Of a DNA stretch of 64,000 nt, positions 10,294 through 17,783 are shown one piece after another. The translations under genes were made by a program, and so were the position numbers. The stretch's first letter is position 1. Every line of letters begins with the position of its first letter. The notes beneath the pieces are model-generated. The model had not been told where the DNA came from. It made no database searches and worked only from the letters and a program-made list of their open reading frames with translations. Source of the DNA: Comamonas testosteroni TK102 (GTDB taxonomy: Bacteria; Pseudomonadota; Gammaproteobacteria; Burkholderiales; Burkholderiaceae_C). The DNA lies in NCBI RefSeq assembly GCF_000739375.1, contig NZ_CP006704.1:3782001-3846000 (forward strand), given 5' to 3'.

Positions 10294-10320
10294 ATGCCCG
10301 TTTCGGGTATAGTTTGGAGG
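10294..10320 (+). promoter_or_regulatory. Operator/promoter and ribosome-binding site of the toxin-antitoxin operon
   Basis: atgcccg-ttt-cgggtat (10294-10310) is a near-palindrome that overlaps a -10-like TATAGT (10308-10313). GGAGG follows at 10316-10320, five bases before the toxin ATG. Palindromes of this cccg/cggg form over the promoter are typical autoregulatory sites of HigA/NadS-type antitoxins; the role here is inferred. Confidence 0.6.
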
Positions 10321-10325
10321 TCGAA

Positions 10326-10709
10326 ATGACGGTCATCCTCAAGCGCAAGGACTTTGCACGCTGGCAGTCGGGCGAGAAGCTGTCCGATGCCGCGTTGTGC
10401 AAGGCGGTTCAGGAGATGGAAAGCGGTCTGATCGACGCGGACTTGGGCGGCTCCCTCTACAAGAAGCGGGTGGCCCGCCCCGGTGGTGGTAAAAGCGGCG
10501 GCTACCGCACACTGGTATCGGCCAGGATCGGCAGCCGCTACGTGTTCCTGCATGGGTTCCCGAAGAACGACAAGGCGAACATCACGCAGGACGAGAAGAA
10601 GGCGCTGCAATTCGCCGGCAAAGCGTTCTTGCAACTGTCCGGGGAAACGTTATCGAAGGCGTTGCAGTCGGGCGTGTTATTGGAGGTGCATTGTGAGCAA
10701 GATCATTGA
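10326..10709 (+). CDS. RelE/HigB-superfamily toxin
   Basis: A 127-residue basic protein of the RelE/ParE superfamily, COG4737-like subgroup (toxin listed before its antitoxin). Characteristic parts are the RKDFARWQSGEKLSDAALC start, LYKKRVARPGGGKSGGYRTLV in the middle (split: KKRVA, GKSGGYR) and YVFLHGFPKNDKANI, the usual core of this subgroup. Such toxins act as ribosome-dependent or free mRNA interferases. Translation probably starts at the ATG at 10326 behind GGAGG, not at the earlier in-frame GTG/TTG codons. The gene overlaps the antitoxin by 17 bases. Confidence 0.85.
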   Translation: MTVILKRKDFARWQSGEKLSDAALCKAVQEMESGLIDADLGGSLYKKRVARPGGGKSGGYRTLVSARIGSRYVFLHGFPKNDKANITQDEKKALQFAGKAFLQLSGETLSKALQSGVLLEVHCEQDH

Positions 10710-10995
10710 ATCCCTGCGTGACGACCTGGCCACGCTTCATGAAGTGGGTGCGATCAGCAAGGTGACGATGCGCGAGTTCGACGCGATCTGCCCGCCGCCA
10801 GTGCGGGAGTTTGGCGCCGAGGACATTAGGCGCCTACGGGAGACGCTGAAATTCAGCCAGCCGGTGTTCGCGCATCACCTGCACACCTCGGCCTCGACCG
10901 TGCGCAAGTGGGAGCAAGGTGAAACCCGACCCGCTGGCCCGGCGCTGAAGCTGCTCAACATCATCGCCGACAAGGGGCTCCGGGCGATCCTTTGA
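10693..10995 (+). CDS. XRE-type antitoxin (HigA/NadS-like)
   Basis: A 100-residue DNA-binding antitoxin with a GTG start inside the end of the toxin gene. The helix-turn-helix is at about residues 45-85, with LRETLKFSQPVFAHHLHTS and ASTVRKWEQGETRPAGPAL covering the two DNA-contacting helices. It should neutralise the upstream toxin and repress the operon through the palindrome at 10294-10310. The reversed toxin-antitoxin gene order is normal for this subgroup. The pair may stabilise the ICE or act in phage defence with the TIR genes downstream (inference). Confidence 0.85.
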   Translation: MSKIIESLRDDLATLHEVGAISKVTMREFDAICPPPVREFGAEDIRRLRETLKFSQPVFAHHLHTSASTVRKWEQGETRPAGPALKLLNIIADKGLRAIL

Positions 10996-11074
10996 TTGAT
11001 CTGCGTTTTCTGCCATAACCACCTAATTTCAGTTACGATCTTTTACGCTATCAAAACGTCGATGGAGGTGACAG

Positions 11075-11542
11075 ATGGCAGAGAAAAGGAACGTGTTTAT
11101 CAGCCATGTCCATAAGGACGATCATGGGCTCCAAAAGCTCAAAGATCTGCTGGCTCCGAAAGGGATGGATGTAAGGGACTCCTCCATCCATACAGGAAAG
11201 TTCAACAACGCCACGGATGAGCATTACATCAAGACGCAGATTCTGGCCCCAGCGATAAACTGGGCGGGCGTATTTATTTGCTACGTCTCACCCCAGACGA
11301 AAGATAGCGACTGGGTGACCTGGGAAATCGAATATGCAGCCAAGCAAGGCAAACGTATTGTTGGCATCTGGGAGCATGGTGAGAAGGAATGCGACATTCC
11401 TGAGGCACTGAAAGAATACGCCGATGCCTTGGTCGGCTGGAATGGTGACTCAATCATTGATGCGATCAACGGAAAAGATACATGGGAAAAACCCGACGGT
11501 GGCGCCTGTGATCCGGTTCCTCTGAAAAGGCATCCCTGCTGA
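11075..11542 (+). CDS. TIR-domain protein (MTH538/DUF1863-like), first gene of cluster A
   Basis: A 155-residue single-domain TIR-like protein. The first strand is NVFISHVHKDD (6-16), and the motif WVTWEIEYA carries the presumed catalytic Glu84, in the same W-x-x-x-E-I arrangement used by ThsB-type NAD-cleaving TIR proteins. The strong GGAGGTG ribosome-binding site (11064-11070) fixes the start. The stop overlaps the start of the next gene (TGATG), so the four genes 11075-13967 form one operon. By family it could make an NAD-derived signal or deplete NAD; no effector is fused to it. The TIR assignment is firm, the enzymatic role is inferred. Confidence 0.82.
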   Translation: MAEKRNVFISHVHKDDHGLQKLKDLLAPKGMDVRDSSIHTGKFNNATDEHYIKTQILAPAINWAGVFICYVSPQTKDSDWVTWEIEYAAKQGKRIVGIWEHGEKECDIPEALKEYADALVGWNGDSIIDAINGKDTWEKPDGGACDPVPLKRHPC

Positions 11543-12168
11543 TGGCACGTGTCCACTCCTACGTGGTGCGGTACGACAGTGGTTTCGCACCCAATCCCTT
11601 TTACGAATACTGCACGCTTGCAACCTGCAAGCCAAATATCCGCAAGGGCGCTGACATCGGTGATTGGGTGGTAGGCAGTGGCAGCAATGATCGAAGTGTT
11701 CGGCGAGGCGGGTATCTGGTTTATGCGATGCAAGTCACCGAAACGATGACATTTGATGAATATGGGGCAGATCCACGGTTTGAATCTAAAAAGCCCTATC
11801 GCAACGGTAGTCGGAAGCAAAGTTGCGGGGACAATATCTACTTCAGAGCCGCACCAGCGGCCGTCTGGCAGCAACGAGATTCCTTTCACTCTCGCCCCGA
11901 TGGTTCACTTAATCCTGATCACGTCACTCGCGACACGGGTGTAAACAGGGTTCTCATCAGCAATGACTTCGTGTACTTCGGAGGAGAGGGGCCGGAGTTC
12001 CCGGAAGAGCTAAAAGACCAGCAAGGCCGGTCTCTATGCAAAACAGGAATAGGTCTAACTACTTTTGACGATCCAAAACTGATTGCGAACCTAGAGCAAT
12101 GGGTTCGTAGCTTTGGGCTGAATGGATATCAGGGCGCTCCATTCGAATGGCTGACGCTTCGGAGGTAA
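11542..12168 (+). CDS. Nmad2-like putative nucleotide-modification protein
   Basis: A 208-residue cytosolic protein that begins with the pattern of the 'nucleotide modification associated domain 2' family: HSYVVRYDSGFAPNPF, then CTLATCKPNIRKGADIGDWVVGSGS, and FVYFGGEGPEFPEEL near the C-terminus. The family was defined by comparative genomics around genes for modified bases (Iyer/Aravind-type analyses); its biochemistry is not established. It is translationally coupled to the upstream TIR gene. GGAGGT at its end is the ribosome-binding site of the next gene. No transmembrane segment is present. Alternative: a nucleic-acid sensor rather than an enzyme. Confidence 0.72.
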   Translation: MARVHSYVVRYDSGFAPNPFYEYCTLATCKPNIRKGADIGDWVVGSGSNDRSVRRGGYLVYAMQVTETMTFDEYGADPRFESKKPYRNGSRKQSCGDNIYFRAAPAAVWQQRDSFHSRPDGSLNPDHVTRDTGVNRVLISNDFVYFGGEGPEFPEELKDQQGRSLCKTGIGLTTFDDPKLIANLEQWVRSFGLNGYQGAPFEWLTLRR

Positions 12169-12171
12169 CCG

Positions 12172-13302
12172 ATGCACAAGGAAGGTTCTCTGCTGCTTTC
12201 GGACTACGCTTCGGAAATTGCAGCTACGGATGTACTCAGTCCAACCGATTTCAATCCTGTCCTTCAAGGGCTTTATGGGGAAGTCGGTGGAATAATGTCT
12301 ACTGTCAAAAAACATGTCCGGGAAAAATCTGCGTACCCTGGTTTCAGAAGGGCGGCGGAAGAAGAATTCGGTGATACGCTTTGGTATTTGGCTGCGATCT
12401 GCCGGCGCATGCAAGCTCCACTTGAAGATATCTTTGCCGAGGCGGCGAATCACGGGAACTTCAAGAACATAGGGGCAGCAAGCGACATAGCCGAAGGTGC
12501 ATTCGCTTACATCGCCATGCCTGTGGCGGCCCCTGCGTCGTTGGACATTACCTTGGTACGCTTGGGGCAGGCGGCCGCAGCTCTGCTGGGAAGTGGGCCT
12601 GCGCGCAATGACGTGGTCACCTTCGCGCGAGCCTATCTCGATGCAATCCATGCCGCAGAGTTGGCGTTCTCGGACGTAGCGCGGGGGAACCTCCGGAAAG
12701 CTAGGGGTGCATTCTTGGAGCCACAGGCGGTTGACCTGATTGGCCTTGATTTCGATAGCGAGTTTGGAATAGAAGAGCAGCTCCCTAGAGAGTTCAAGAT
12801 CCGAGTCAATCAACGCGGTAGCGGCAAAAGCTATCTCCAATGGAATGGCGTATTCATAGGTGATCCCCTGACCGACAACATCGCTGACCGAGATGGCTAC
12901 CGATTTCATGATGTTTTCCATTTTGCATATGCAGCCATCTTGCATTGGTCACCTGTAATACGGGCATTGATCAAGCACAAGCGAAAGAGCCAGTCCAAAT
13001 ATGATGAAGAGCAAGACAGCGGCCGGGCAATCGTCGTTGAGGAAGGGCTTACGGCATGGATTTTCTCTAGAGCCAAGGAATTAAACTATTTTGAGAATCA
13101 AGAAAAGGTTTCCCTTGGGATTCTCAAAACCATTGAAGAGTTTGTGAGTGGCTATGAGGTTGAGAAGTGCCCGCTAAAGCTTTGGGAAAAAGCCATCATG
13201 GACGGATATTCCGTATTCCGTCAAATCAAGAAAAATCAAGGCGGCTGGATCATCGGCAACCGAAAAGAACGCACCCTACAATATATGCCGCTTGAGTCTT
13301 AA
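12172..13302 (+). CDS. MazG-like nucleotide pyrophosphohydrolase domain protein
   Basis: A 376-residue protein. The N-terminal part (about 25-85) looks like an all-alpha NTP pyrophosphatase: GLYGEVGGIMSTVKKHVR, then AAEEEFGDTLWYLA, giving a good second metal motif (E65-x-x-D68). The first ExxE motif is imperfect (Glu37 followed by VGG). The C-terminal half (about 195-376) is conserved-looking, with RFHDVFHFAYAAILHWSPV and AIVVEEGLTAWIF, but I do not recognise a named domain. Such proteins hydrolyse non-canonical or modified (d)NTPs. GGAGGT precedes the start. It may limit free modified nucleotides or alarmones in this operon (inference). Confidence 0.68.
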   Translation: MHKEGSLLLSDYASEIAATDVLSPTDFNPVLQGLYGEVGGIMSTVKKHVREKSAYPGFRRAAEEEFGDTLWYLAAICRRMQAPLEDIFAEAANHGNFKNIGAASDIAEGAFAYIAMPVAAPASLDITLVRLGQAAAALLGSGPARNDVVTFARAYLDAIHAAELAFSDVARGNLRKARGAFLEPQAVDLIGLDFDSEFGIEEQLPREFKIRVNQRGSGKSYLQWNGVFIGDPLTDNIADRDGYRFHDVFHFAYAAILHWSPVIRALIKHKRKSQSKYDEEQDSGRAIVVEEGLTAWIFSRAKELNYFENQEKVSLGILKTIEEFVSGYEVEKCPLKLWEKAIMDGYSVFRQIKKNQGGWIIGNRKERTLQYMPLES

Positions 13303-13304
13303 GA

Positions 13305-13967
13305 ATGAAAATCCACCCCTTTGTTGAATCAGTTTCCTCGCTGCAATTTGAGGACTGCTTCAATCCTTATTCTGATCGCTGTGAAGTTCATGATCGTCGA
13401 GACGCGCCCCGCCGCCGCGCCGCCGCACTTTCCGCATTATTGCGTCGCGCTTCAGAGGAGCCTGTAGATGCGATTTGGATCGGTCGAGATTTGGGGTATC
13501 GCGGAGGCCGCCGAACTGGGTTGGCCCTGACTGACGATGTTCACATGAGCCAACATGCCAAACGTTGGAATGTCGATCTGGCTCCAGAACGGCCCACAGT
13601 CGGCAATGCCGTAGCCGAGCGAACCGCTGCGGTTATATGGGGAATGCTAGAGCACATTGATGCTCGCATCTTTCTCTGGAATGTTTTCCCACTTCACCCT
13701 CATGAATCAGGGGATCCGTTCACCAACCGGCAACACAACGCCCGTGAAAGGCGAGCCGGCGAAGAGCTACTACAACAGCTCATCGTTCTGCTTCGTCCCT
13801 CGCGCATCGTCGCCATCGGCAACGATGCTGCCGCAGCCGCTCATCGAATCACGGATAGCGTGCCTGTTATCTGCGTGAGGCATCCGAGCTATGGCGGACA
13901 GACGCAGTTTCAAGGGCAAATCTCTGAACTGTATGGACATCCAATGAAGACTGGATCGCTGTTCTGA
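13305..13967 (+). CDS. Uracil-DNA glycosylase superfamily protein
   Basis: A 220-residue protein. The motif WIGRDLGYRGGRRTGLALT (58-76) fits motif 1 of the UDG fold (GQDPY-x-GxxxGLAFS class) with the catalytic Asp/water position changed, and RHPSYGG near residue 190 fits motif 2 (HPS). Two bases separate it from the MazG-like gene, so it is the last gene of cluster A. UDG-fold enzymes excise damaged or hypermodified bases, and one such enzyme (Brig1) is known to act against phages with modified DNA. That use is inferred here. The altered motif 1 means substrate and even activity are open. Confidence 0.7.
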   Translation: MKIHPFVESVSSLQFEDCFNPYSDRCEVHDRRDAPRRRAAALSALLRRASEEPVDAIWIGRDLGYRGGRRTGLALTDDVHMSQHAKRWNVDLAPERPTVGNAVAERTAAVIWGMLEHIDARIFLWNVFPLHPHESGDPFTNRQHNARERRAGEELLQQLIVLLRPSRIVAIGNDAAAAAHRITDSVPVICVRHPSYGGQTQFQGQISELYGHPMKTGSLF

Positions 13968-14027
13968 CGAATTGCTCCAGCATTTTAGCGAGCGGATACC
14001 GCCCCTTCTATCCAACTCGCCAGGTTT

Positions 14028-14141
14028 TCACTGATGCAGCGACTGAAAGAGGCTCTGACGCTGGTGGAGGTGCGCACACTGGATCACGTCGTTGTGGCCG
14101 GGCAGGAAACAACTTCATTTGCAGAGCGAGGGCTATTGTGA
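14028..14141 (+). pseudogene. radC: radC C-terminal remnant
   Basis: The frame reads QRLKEALTLVEVRTLDHVVV, then AGQETTSFAERGLL and a TGA stop at 14139-14141. This is the characteristic end of RadC/JAB-domain (DUF2466) proteins. No start codon with the rest of the roughly 160-220-residue family is upstream; similarity begins around 14028, right after the UDG gene. RadC-like genes are common in ICEs and genomic islands. The fragment marks an old backbone gene broken by arrival of cluster A. Confidence 0.75.
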
Positions 14142-14147
14142 ACCGAG

Positions 14148-14175
14148 GGGGCTGCACAGGCGGCCCCATTTTTTT
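14148..14175 (+). terminator. Terminator downstream of cluster A and the radC remnant
   Basis: Stem ggggctgc (14148-14155) / gcggcccc (14160-14167) with loop acag and one G-T pair, then a T-tract at 14169-14175. It separates cluster A from the convergent cluster B. Confidence 0.85.
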
Positions 14176-14223
14176 ATTCGCTCCATCAAGCTTACTGAAC
14201 GCAGTTACTGCAAAATTTCCCGG

Positions 14224-14793
14224 CTAATCCACAGGCAGAAGCTTTCGACGAAATAAGCTGGAATAGGTTCGGTCGCGTGAAAAAATTGGATCATATTCTC
14301 CCTGTTGATAAATTATTTTGGCGGCGGCCCCTGTTGTTGAAAGCGGGAGCACTGTAGCTTTGGGATGGTGTTCGACGAACAATTTATGCTCCTCATAGAT
14401 CCCCTCCATGCCGCCGACGAACACCGCTGCGCTGAAACGGCGGCTTTCGATCATTGCTTGCCTCATGGCCGTCAAACTGGCTTCTCTGTTGCCATCAACC
14501 GCTGGCACCATATGCACGTCGACGAACTCCGCTAGCTCAGGAGGCAATCGACCCTCAAAAAGCTTACTTTGGTAAATCGCCACCCTGTTGCGGTCAAGGT
14601 TTGCCTCGCGGGAAAAGAGAGCCAATAGCGGCGTTATCGCCGGATGGCCGCCGCACGTGATTCGTCCAATCGGCAACACTACTTCAACCAAAGCCTTGAT
14701 TGCTTCCCGTATAGCAAGAACATCGGCGGTGTCGAAAAATACCCGATTGCGATCAGGCAAAGGCACGCTGGCAGATAGAAATATATCTATCAT
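14224..14793 (-). CDS. SLOG-superfamily protein, last gene of cluster B
   Basis: A 189-residue Rossmann-like protein. IFLSASVPLPDR at the start, ITCGGHPAITPLLALF (45-60) and FVGGMEGIYEEHKLF (125-139) fit the SLOG superfamily, where GG-x-x-G-x-x-E-E contributes to the nucleotide site (LOG relatives). SLOG domains sense or process NAD-derived and other nucleotide signals; the SLOG domain of ThsA binds the product of ThsB TIR proteins. Here it stands alone, without SIR2 or membrane effector. The start overlaps the upstream TIR gene stop (ATGA). It may be the sensor of a signal made by the TIR proteins of the same operon (inference). Confidence 0.72.
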   Translation of the reverse strand: MIDIFLSASVPLPDRNRVFFDTADVLAIREAIKALVEVVLPIGRITCGGHPAITPLLALFSREANLDRNRVAIYQSKLFEGRLPPELAEFVDVHMVPAVDGNREASLTAMRQAMIESRRFSAAVFVGGMEGIYEEHKLFVEHHPKATVLPLSTTGAAAKIIYQQGEYDPIFSRDRTYSSLFRRKLLPVD

Positions 14794-15977
14794 GCGGTGA
14801 GCTCCTTCAGAAGTTGTGGCGCCTTCGACATTTGCACGGCCCGGATCGGCAAATACGAGTCAAGCCAATCTAGGTGAGAGAGCCACGTTCTCAGTACACC
14901 TCTATTGTCGTAAATCACCCATATTTCTCTCGTCTCAACAGTGGGGTTGGTAATGGCTTCGAACACTTCGTTGATGCGATCAGCGGTTGGTATTCCCACT
15001 GCCGGTACGATCGCCAGCGTTCGATTGGACTCGGTTTTGAGAGAAATCCAGCCTTCAATCTGAACACTTGGATCAAGTCCCTCGTCGCGGGCGGCGTCGC
15101 AAAAGTTATCGACCAAATATCGGTGGCGGGCGGCAATTGCTGGTGCGCGTAGCCGTTCGACCTCGTCGCAAATTCTCGTCACCAATCCCTTCGTGGCCCA
15201 ACGCCCCCGCATTGGAATAAATCCAAAGAAGTCCCGACGCCTAAGCTTCATGAAGTGGCTGAAGGACGATGCAGGGTCTTCCTTTTGCCCCGGCCATAGT
15301 AGGTGCAAGATTTGCACATTGGTCGCGTTTGCGCGCGCCAATTCTTCAGCCGTCCAACGACCTTCTCTGAAGCCAGGTGTGTCGATCAGCACCACGACAT
15401 CGGAATCCGACATCCTGTGCCAGAGTTGTGATTGGAAATCTGCGGCTGGAGGCACTGACCTCACGTCGATGAAAACGTCAAAGCCACGAGCATCGAGCGC
15501 ATCGTACAACCGATCGGCCAGCGGCTGAGACCCTGTTCGTTTGTAACTGATGAAAAGTCGTCGCTCACGTCGCAACAGCCTAAATGTCTCAAGGACTAGC
15601 GTAACGAGGCGGGTGATGCCTTCATCGTTGGTGCCCAATACAATAGCATTGACATGTCTGAGCTGCGGCGGAATTTCTGCATGAACCTGGGACAAATCCG
15701 AAACGACCGGAGCGATAACGATCGAGTCATCAATCAACTCCGTCACAAGTGCGGTATCGGCAGTGCTTTCCGACGAGCCGAAAAATACTGCCATCACCGG
15801 CGATTTTAAGCTGCGGTTAGAGGCGTTGGCATCGCTGAGAAACGTAATTGCGTTGCTCGGAATCCCGAGCCCCTGAAGCGCCAGATCAACGCTACGGCGG
15901 AGGCGAGTGTCATGCCCATGGACCGCACCCAGCAGGATAAGCTGGTAGGGTGATCTCATGCTTGAGTTCTCGCTCAT
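14790..15977 (-). CDS. TIR-domain protein with novel N-terminal region, cluster B
   Basis: A 395-residue protein. Residues 1-130 form an alpha/beta-like region with ILLGAVHGHD and DSIVIAPVVSDLSQVHAEIP, which I cannot assign. A TIR domain follows at about 138-235: RRLFISYKRTGS (139-150), FDVFIDVRSVPPAADF, and RWTAEELARA with the presumed catalytic Glu212. The C-terminal part (about 240-395) is unassigned and shows no transmembrane segment. Both ends overlap neighbouring genes by ATGA, so it is translated with the second ThsB-like gene and the SLOG gene. A signal-producing or NAD-depleting effector role is inferred. Confidence 0.75.
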   Translation of the reverse strand: MSENSSMRSPYQLILLGAVHGHDTRLRRSVDLALQGLGIPSNAITFLSDANASNRSLKSPVMAVFFGSSESTADTALVTELIDDSIVIAPVVSDLSQVHAEIPPQLRHVNAIVLGTNDEGITRLVTLVLETFRLLRRERRLFISYKRTGSQPLADRLYDALDARGFDVFIDVRSVPPAADFQSQLWHRMSDSDVVVLIDTPGFREGRWTAEELARANATNVQILHLLWPGQKEDPASSFSHFMKLRRRDFFGFIPMRGRWATKGLVTRICDEVERLRAPAIAARHRYLVDNFCDAARDEGLDPSVQIEGWISLKTESNRTLAIVPAVGIPTADRINEVFEAITNPTVETREIWVIYDNRGVLRTWLSHLDWLDSYLPIRAVQMSKAPQLLKELTA

Positions 15978-16576
15978 CGGCCAGCCATTCCCGCAGCAGT
16001 TTCAATCCATCCGCCAATATTTTTCCTGCCATCCTGGCCTATGAAATCGTAACTCAGGCAGTGATTTGACAGTTGGACTACGCTATTCGTTTTTGGTGCT
16101 GTGAACCACAGATCACCCTCAGGAATCGCAAGCGTGTAATCTGCGTAGGCCACCCACTTTCCGTCCTTCCACTCGGCGAGATATATGCCGCGATCGGTTC
16201 TATAAAGTCCCATCTGCGCCAATGGATCAGCACCCTTTGTAGATGTCGCTTTGTCTTTATTCTGGACACCGTGAATGAAAACGGTTAGCAAGCCGTTTCC
16301 CTTGATAACACTGCGAGCAATTTCGTAGCGCACCCATCGCCGTGACCATGTATGGGTTCCAGCAAGGACACAAGTTACCGAAGTATTCTCCAACCCCTTG
16401 CGGAGAAAAGTCTTTAGTGCATCGTCACTCTCTTTTTTCGATGCCTCAAACACGCTGCTGTCAAAGAAGCCCCGGCTTTCCTCATCGGATTCCTTCACAA
16501 CCCAACTGTTGCGGACATTCCAGGCGCGCCATACATCAGGCTCATAGTGAAAAGAAAAGAATGTTCTGCGTGGCAT
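15974..16576 (-). CDS. ThsB-like TIR protein (DUF1863), second of two in cluster B
   Basis: A 200-residue MTH538-type TIR protein: RTFFSFHYEPDVWRAWNVRN at the start, then HTWSRRWVRYEIARS with the presumed catalytic Glu85. A longer in-frame GTG start at 16651 was rejected because family members begin directly before the FFSFHY strand and because GGAG lies five bases before the ATG at 16576. The region after residue 120 (WKDGKWVAYADYTLAIPEGDLWF) is an addition not seen in the paralogue at 16682. It is coupled to the next TIR gene by ATGA. About 105 bp separate it from the first ThsB-like gene. Confidence 0.8.
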   Translation of the reverse strand: MPRRTFFSFHYEPDVWRAWNVRNSWVVKESDEESRGFFDSSVFEASKKESDDALKTFLRKGLENTSVTCVLAGTHTWSRRWVRYEIARSVIKGNGLLTVFIHGVQNKDKATSTKGADPLAQMGLYRTDRGIYLAEWKDGKWVAYADYTLAIPEGDLWFTAPKTNSVVQLSNHCLSYDFIGQDGRKNIGGWIETAAGMAGR

Positions 16577-16681
16577 TTTGACTCCATCTATTACACTAAA
16601 CCCAGGCAAATTTGGATGTAGGTGACCCGCATCCTCCACAGCAAACGACACCTCGCAGGATGCAATTCAGATATTGCCGGT

Positions 16682-17158
16682 TCATCGTGCCTTTATAGCG
16701 TCGCTGACCCAAGTTTCAATATTCGACTTGATGTAGTCATACACATTGGTGCTGGTGGTGTATGGCGGATCGTAGACTTTACCCGTGACAGCTTCTCCAT
16801 CAACGGTGAGGCCTGTAAACGGATTAGATCCTTTCGACGACTGATTTCCGTCTGAGTCTTTCAGATTGTGGACATGGATGGCGAGTACACCCAGCCCGTC
16901 CTTCCAGGCTTTCTTTATCTCGTGTTTGACCCAGCGGCGGCTGGCAGTCTTCTCGCCCACAAGTACGACAAGGCATTCTTTGCCTTTCATGTTGTCGGCG
17001 ATCCATTTTTTGATGGCATCATCGCCTGCTTTCTTGATTTCTTCCCATTTGTTCGAATCCAGTAGAGGCTGTTTTTCGATAGCTCCGATTTGCCGAACTT
17101 GCGACACGCGCCAACTATCCTGTTTATAGTGAAAGCTCAGAAAGCATTTATTCGCCAT
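16682..17158 (-). CDS. ThsB-like TIR protein (DUF1863), first gene of cluster B
   Basis: A 158-residue protein typical of the DUF1863/ThsB family: CFLSFHYKQDSWRVSQVRQIG at the N-terminus (split: CFLSFHYKQD, SWRVSQVRQIG), RRWVKHEIKKAW with the presumed catalytic Glu80, and SDGNQSSKGSNPF, a signature stretch of ThsB proteins. ThsB uses NAD+ to make a cyclic or conjugated ADP-ribose signal upon phage infection. It is the first gene of the minus-strand operon. A canonical ThsA (SIR2-SLOG) or macro-TM effector is absent; the SLOG protein three genes downstream is the only candidate receiver. Confidence 0.85.
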   Translation of the reverse strand: MANKCFLSFHYKQDSWRVSQVRQIGAIEKQPLLDSNKWEEIKKAGDDAIKKWIADNMKGKECLVVLVGEKTASRRWVKHEIKKAWKDGLGVLAIHVHNLKDSDGNQSSKGSNPFTGLTVDGEAVTGKVYDPPYTTSTNVYDYIKSNIETWVSDAIKAR

Positions 17159-17783
17159 GACTTATCTCCATTTGTCGTTGGTGCTTCGATGAAGCAAATC
17201 TCGAATTGAGGATTGCGATAGTTATTTAACTGAAGTCGTAATTAATCGCTGGCTTGAAATACTTTCTTGTAAATTTCCTTACAAATGATAGCTGAAAGTG
17301 TGCGCCTGCGTCTCCGCTTCGCGGACCGCGCTGCTCCAGGTTCGCTATTCGCTCATCCCTGACGGGACTGGCATTCGCCAGCCTTCCACATCCCTGACGC
17401 CTCCGGCCCGGCTTCCAGCTTCGGGCCTGCGCGCTTCGCTTGCGTGCGGTCAGCACAAAGGGATGGCCGTTGCCTTGTCCAGCCGTCTCCCCTGACTTCA
17501 TCACCTTACCCGCGACCGTAGCCCGCTCCCGTGTGCCGTCAAGGCGCGCAGGGCCGTGTCCTCGGCTGCGCCTGCGGGCCGCACCAACCCTGCGCTTGTC
17601 TCCTTGACGGCCCCCGTCCGCGCGCTCCTTTGGCCGCGGGCGATGAACTCAGGAAAGACGGTGGCAACAGGGCCAACCGGGTTCCTCGTGCCGACCGCAC
17701 CGAACAGCCGAAAGGCTGGGCTCCGAATCTAGGAATCCGGTGTGCGGTTTGAACAGCAAACCCTTTTCGTCAGGAGAAATGCA
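17159..17783. other. Non-coding stretch between cargo and ICE maintenance block
   Basis: No convincing gene in 625 bp. It must hold the cluster B promoter at its left end (AT-rich, 17159-17290). The GC-rich remainder looks like ICE backbone. It contains a separated inverted repeat ccgtcaagg (17536-17544) / ccttgacgg (17602-17610) and ends with an AGGAGA ribosome-binding site for the DUF932 gene. The abrupt base-composition change near 17290 probably marks the right end of the cargo. Confidence 0.5.

Noticed and set aside
14224..17158. Calling cluster B a canonical Thoeris system
   Set aside because: No SIR2-SLOG ThsA, macro-TM or caspase-like effector is visible; only the TIR and SLOG parts are shared.
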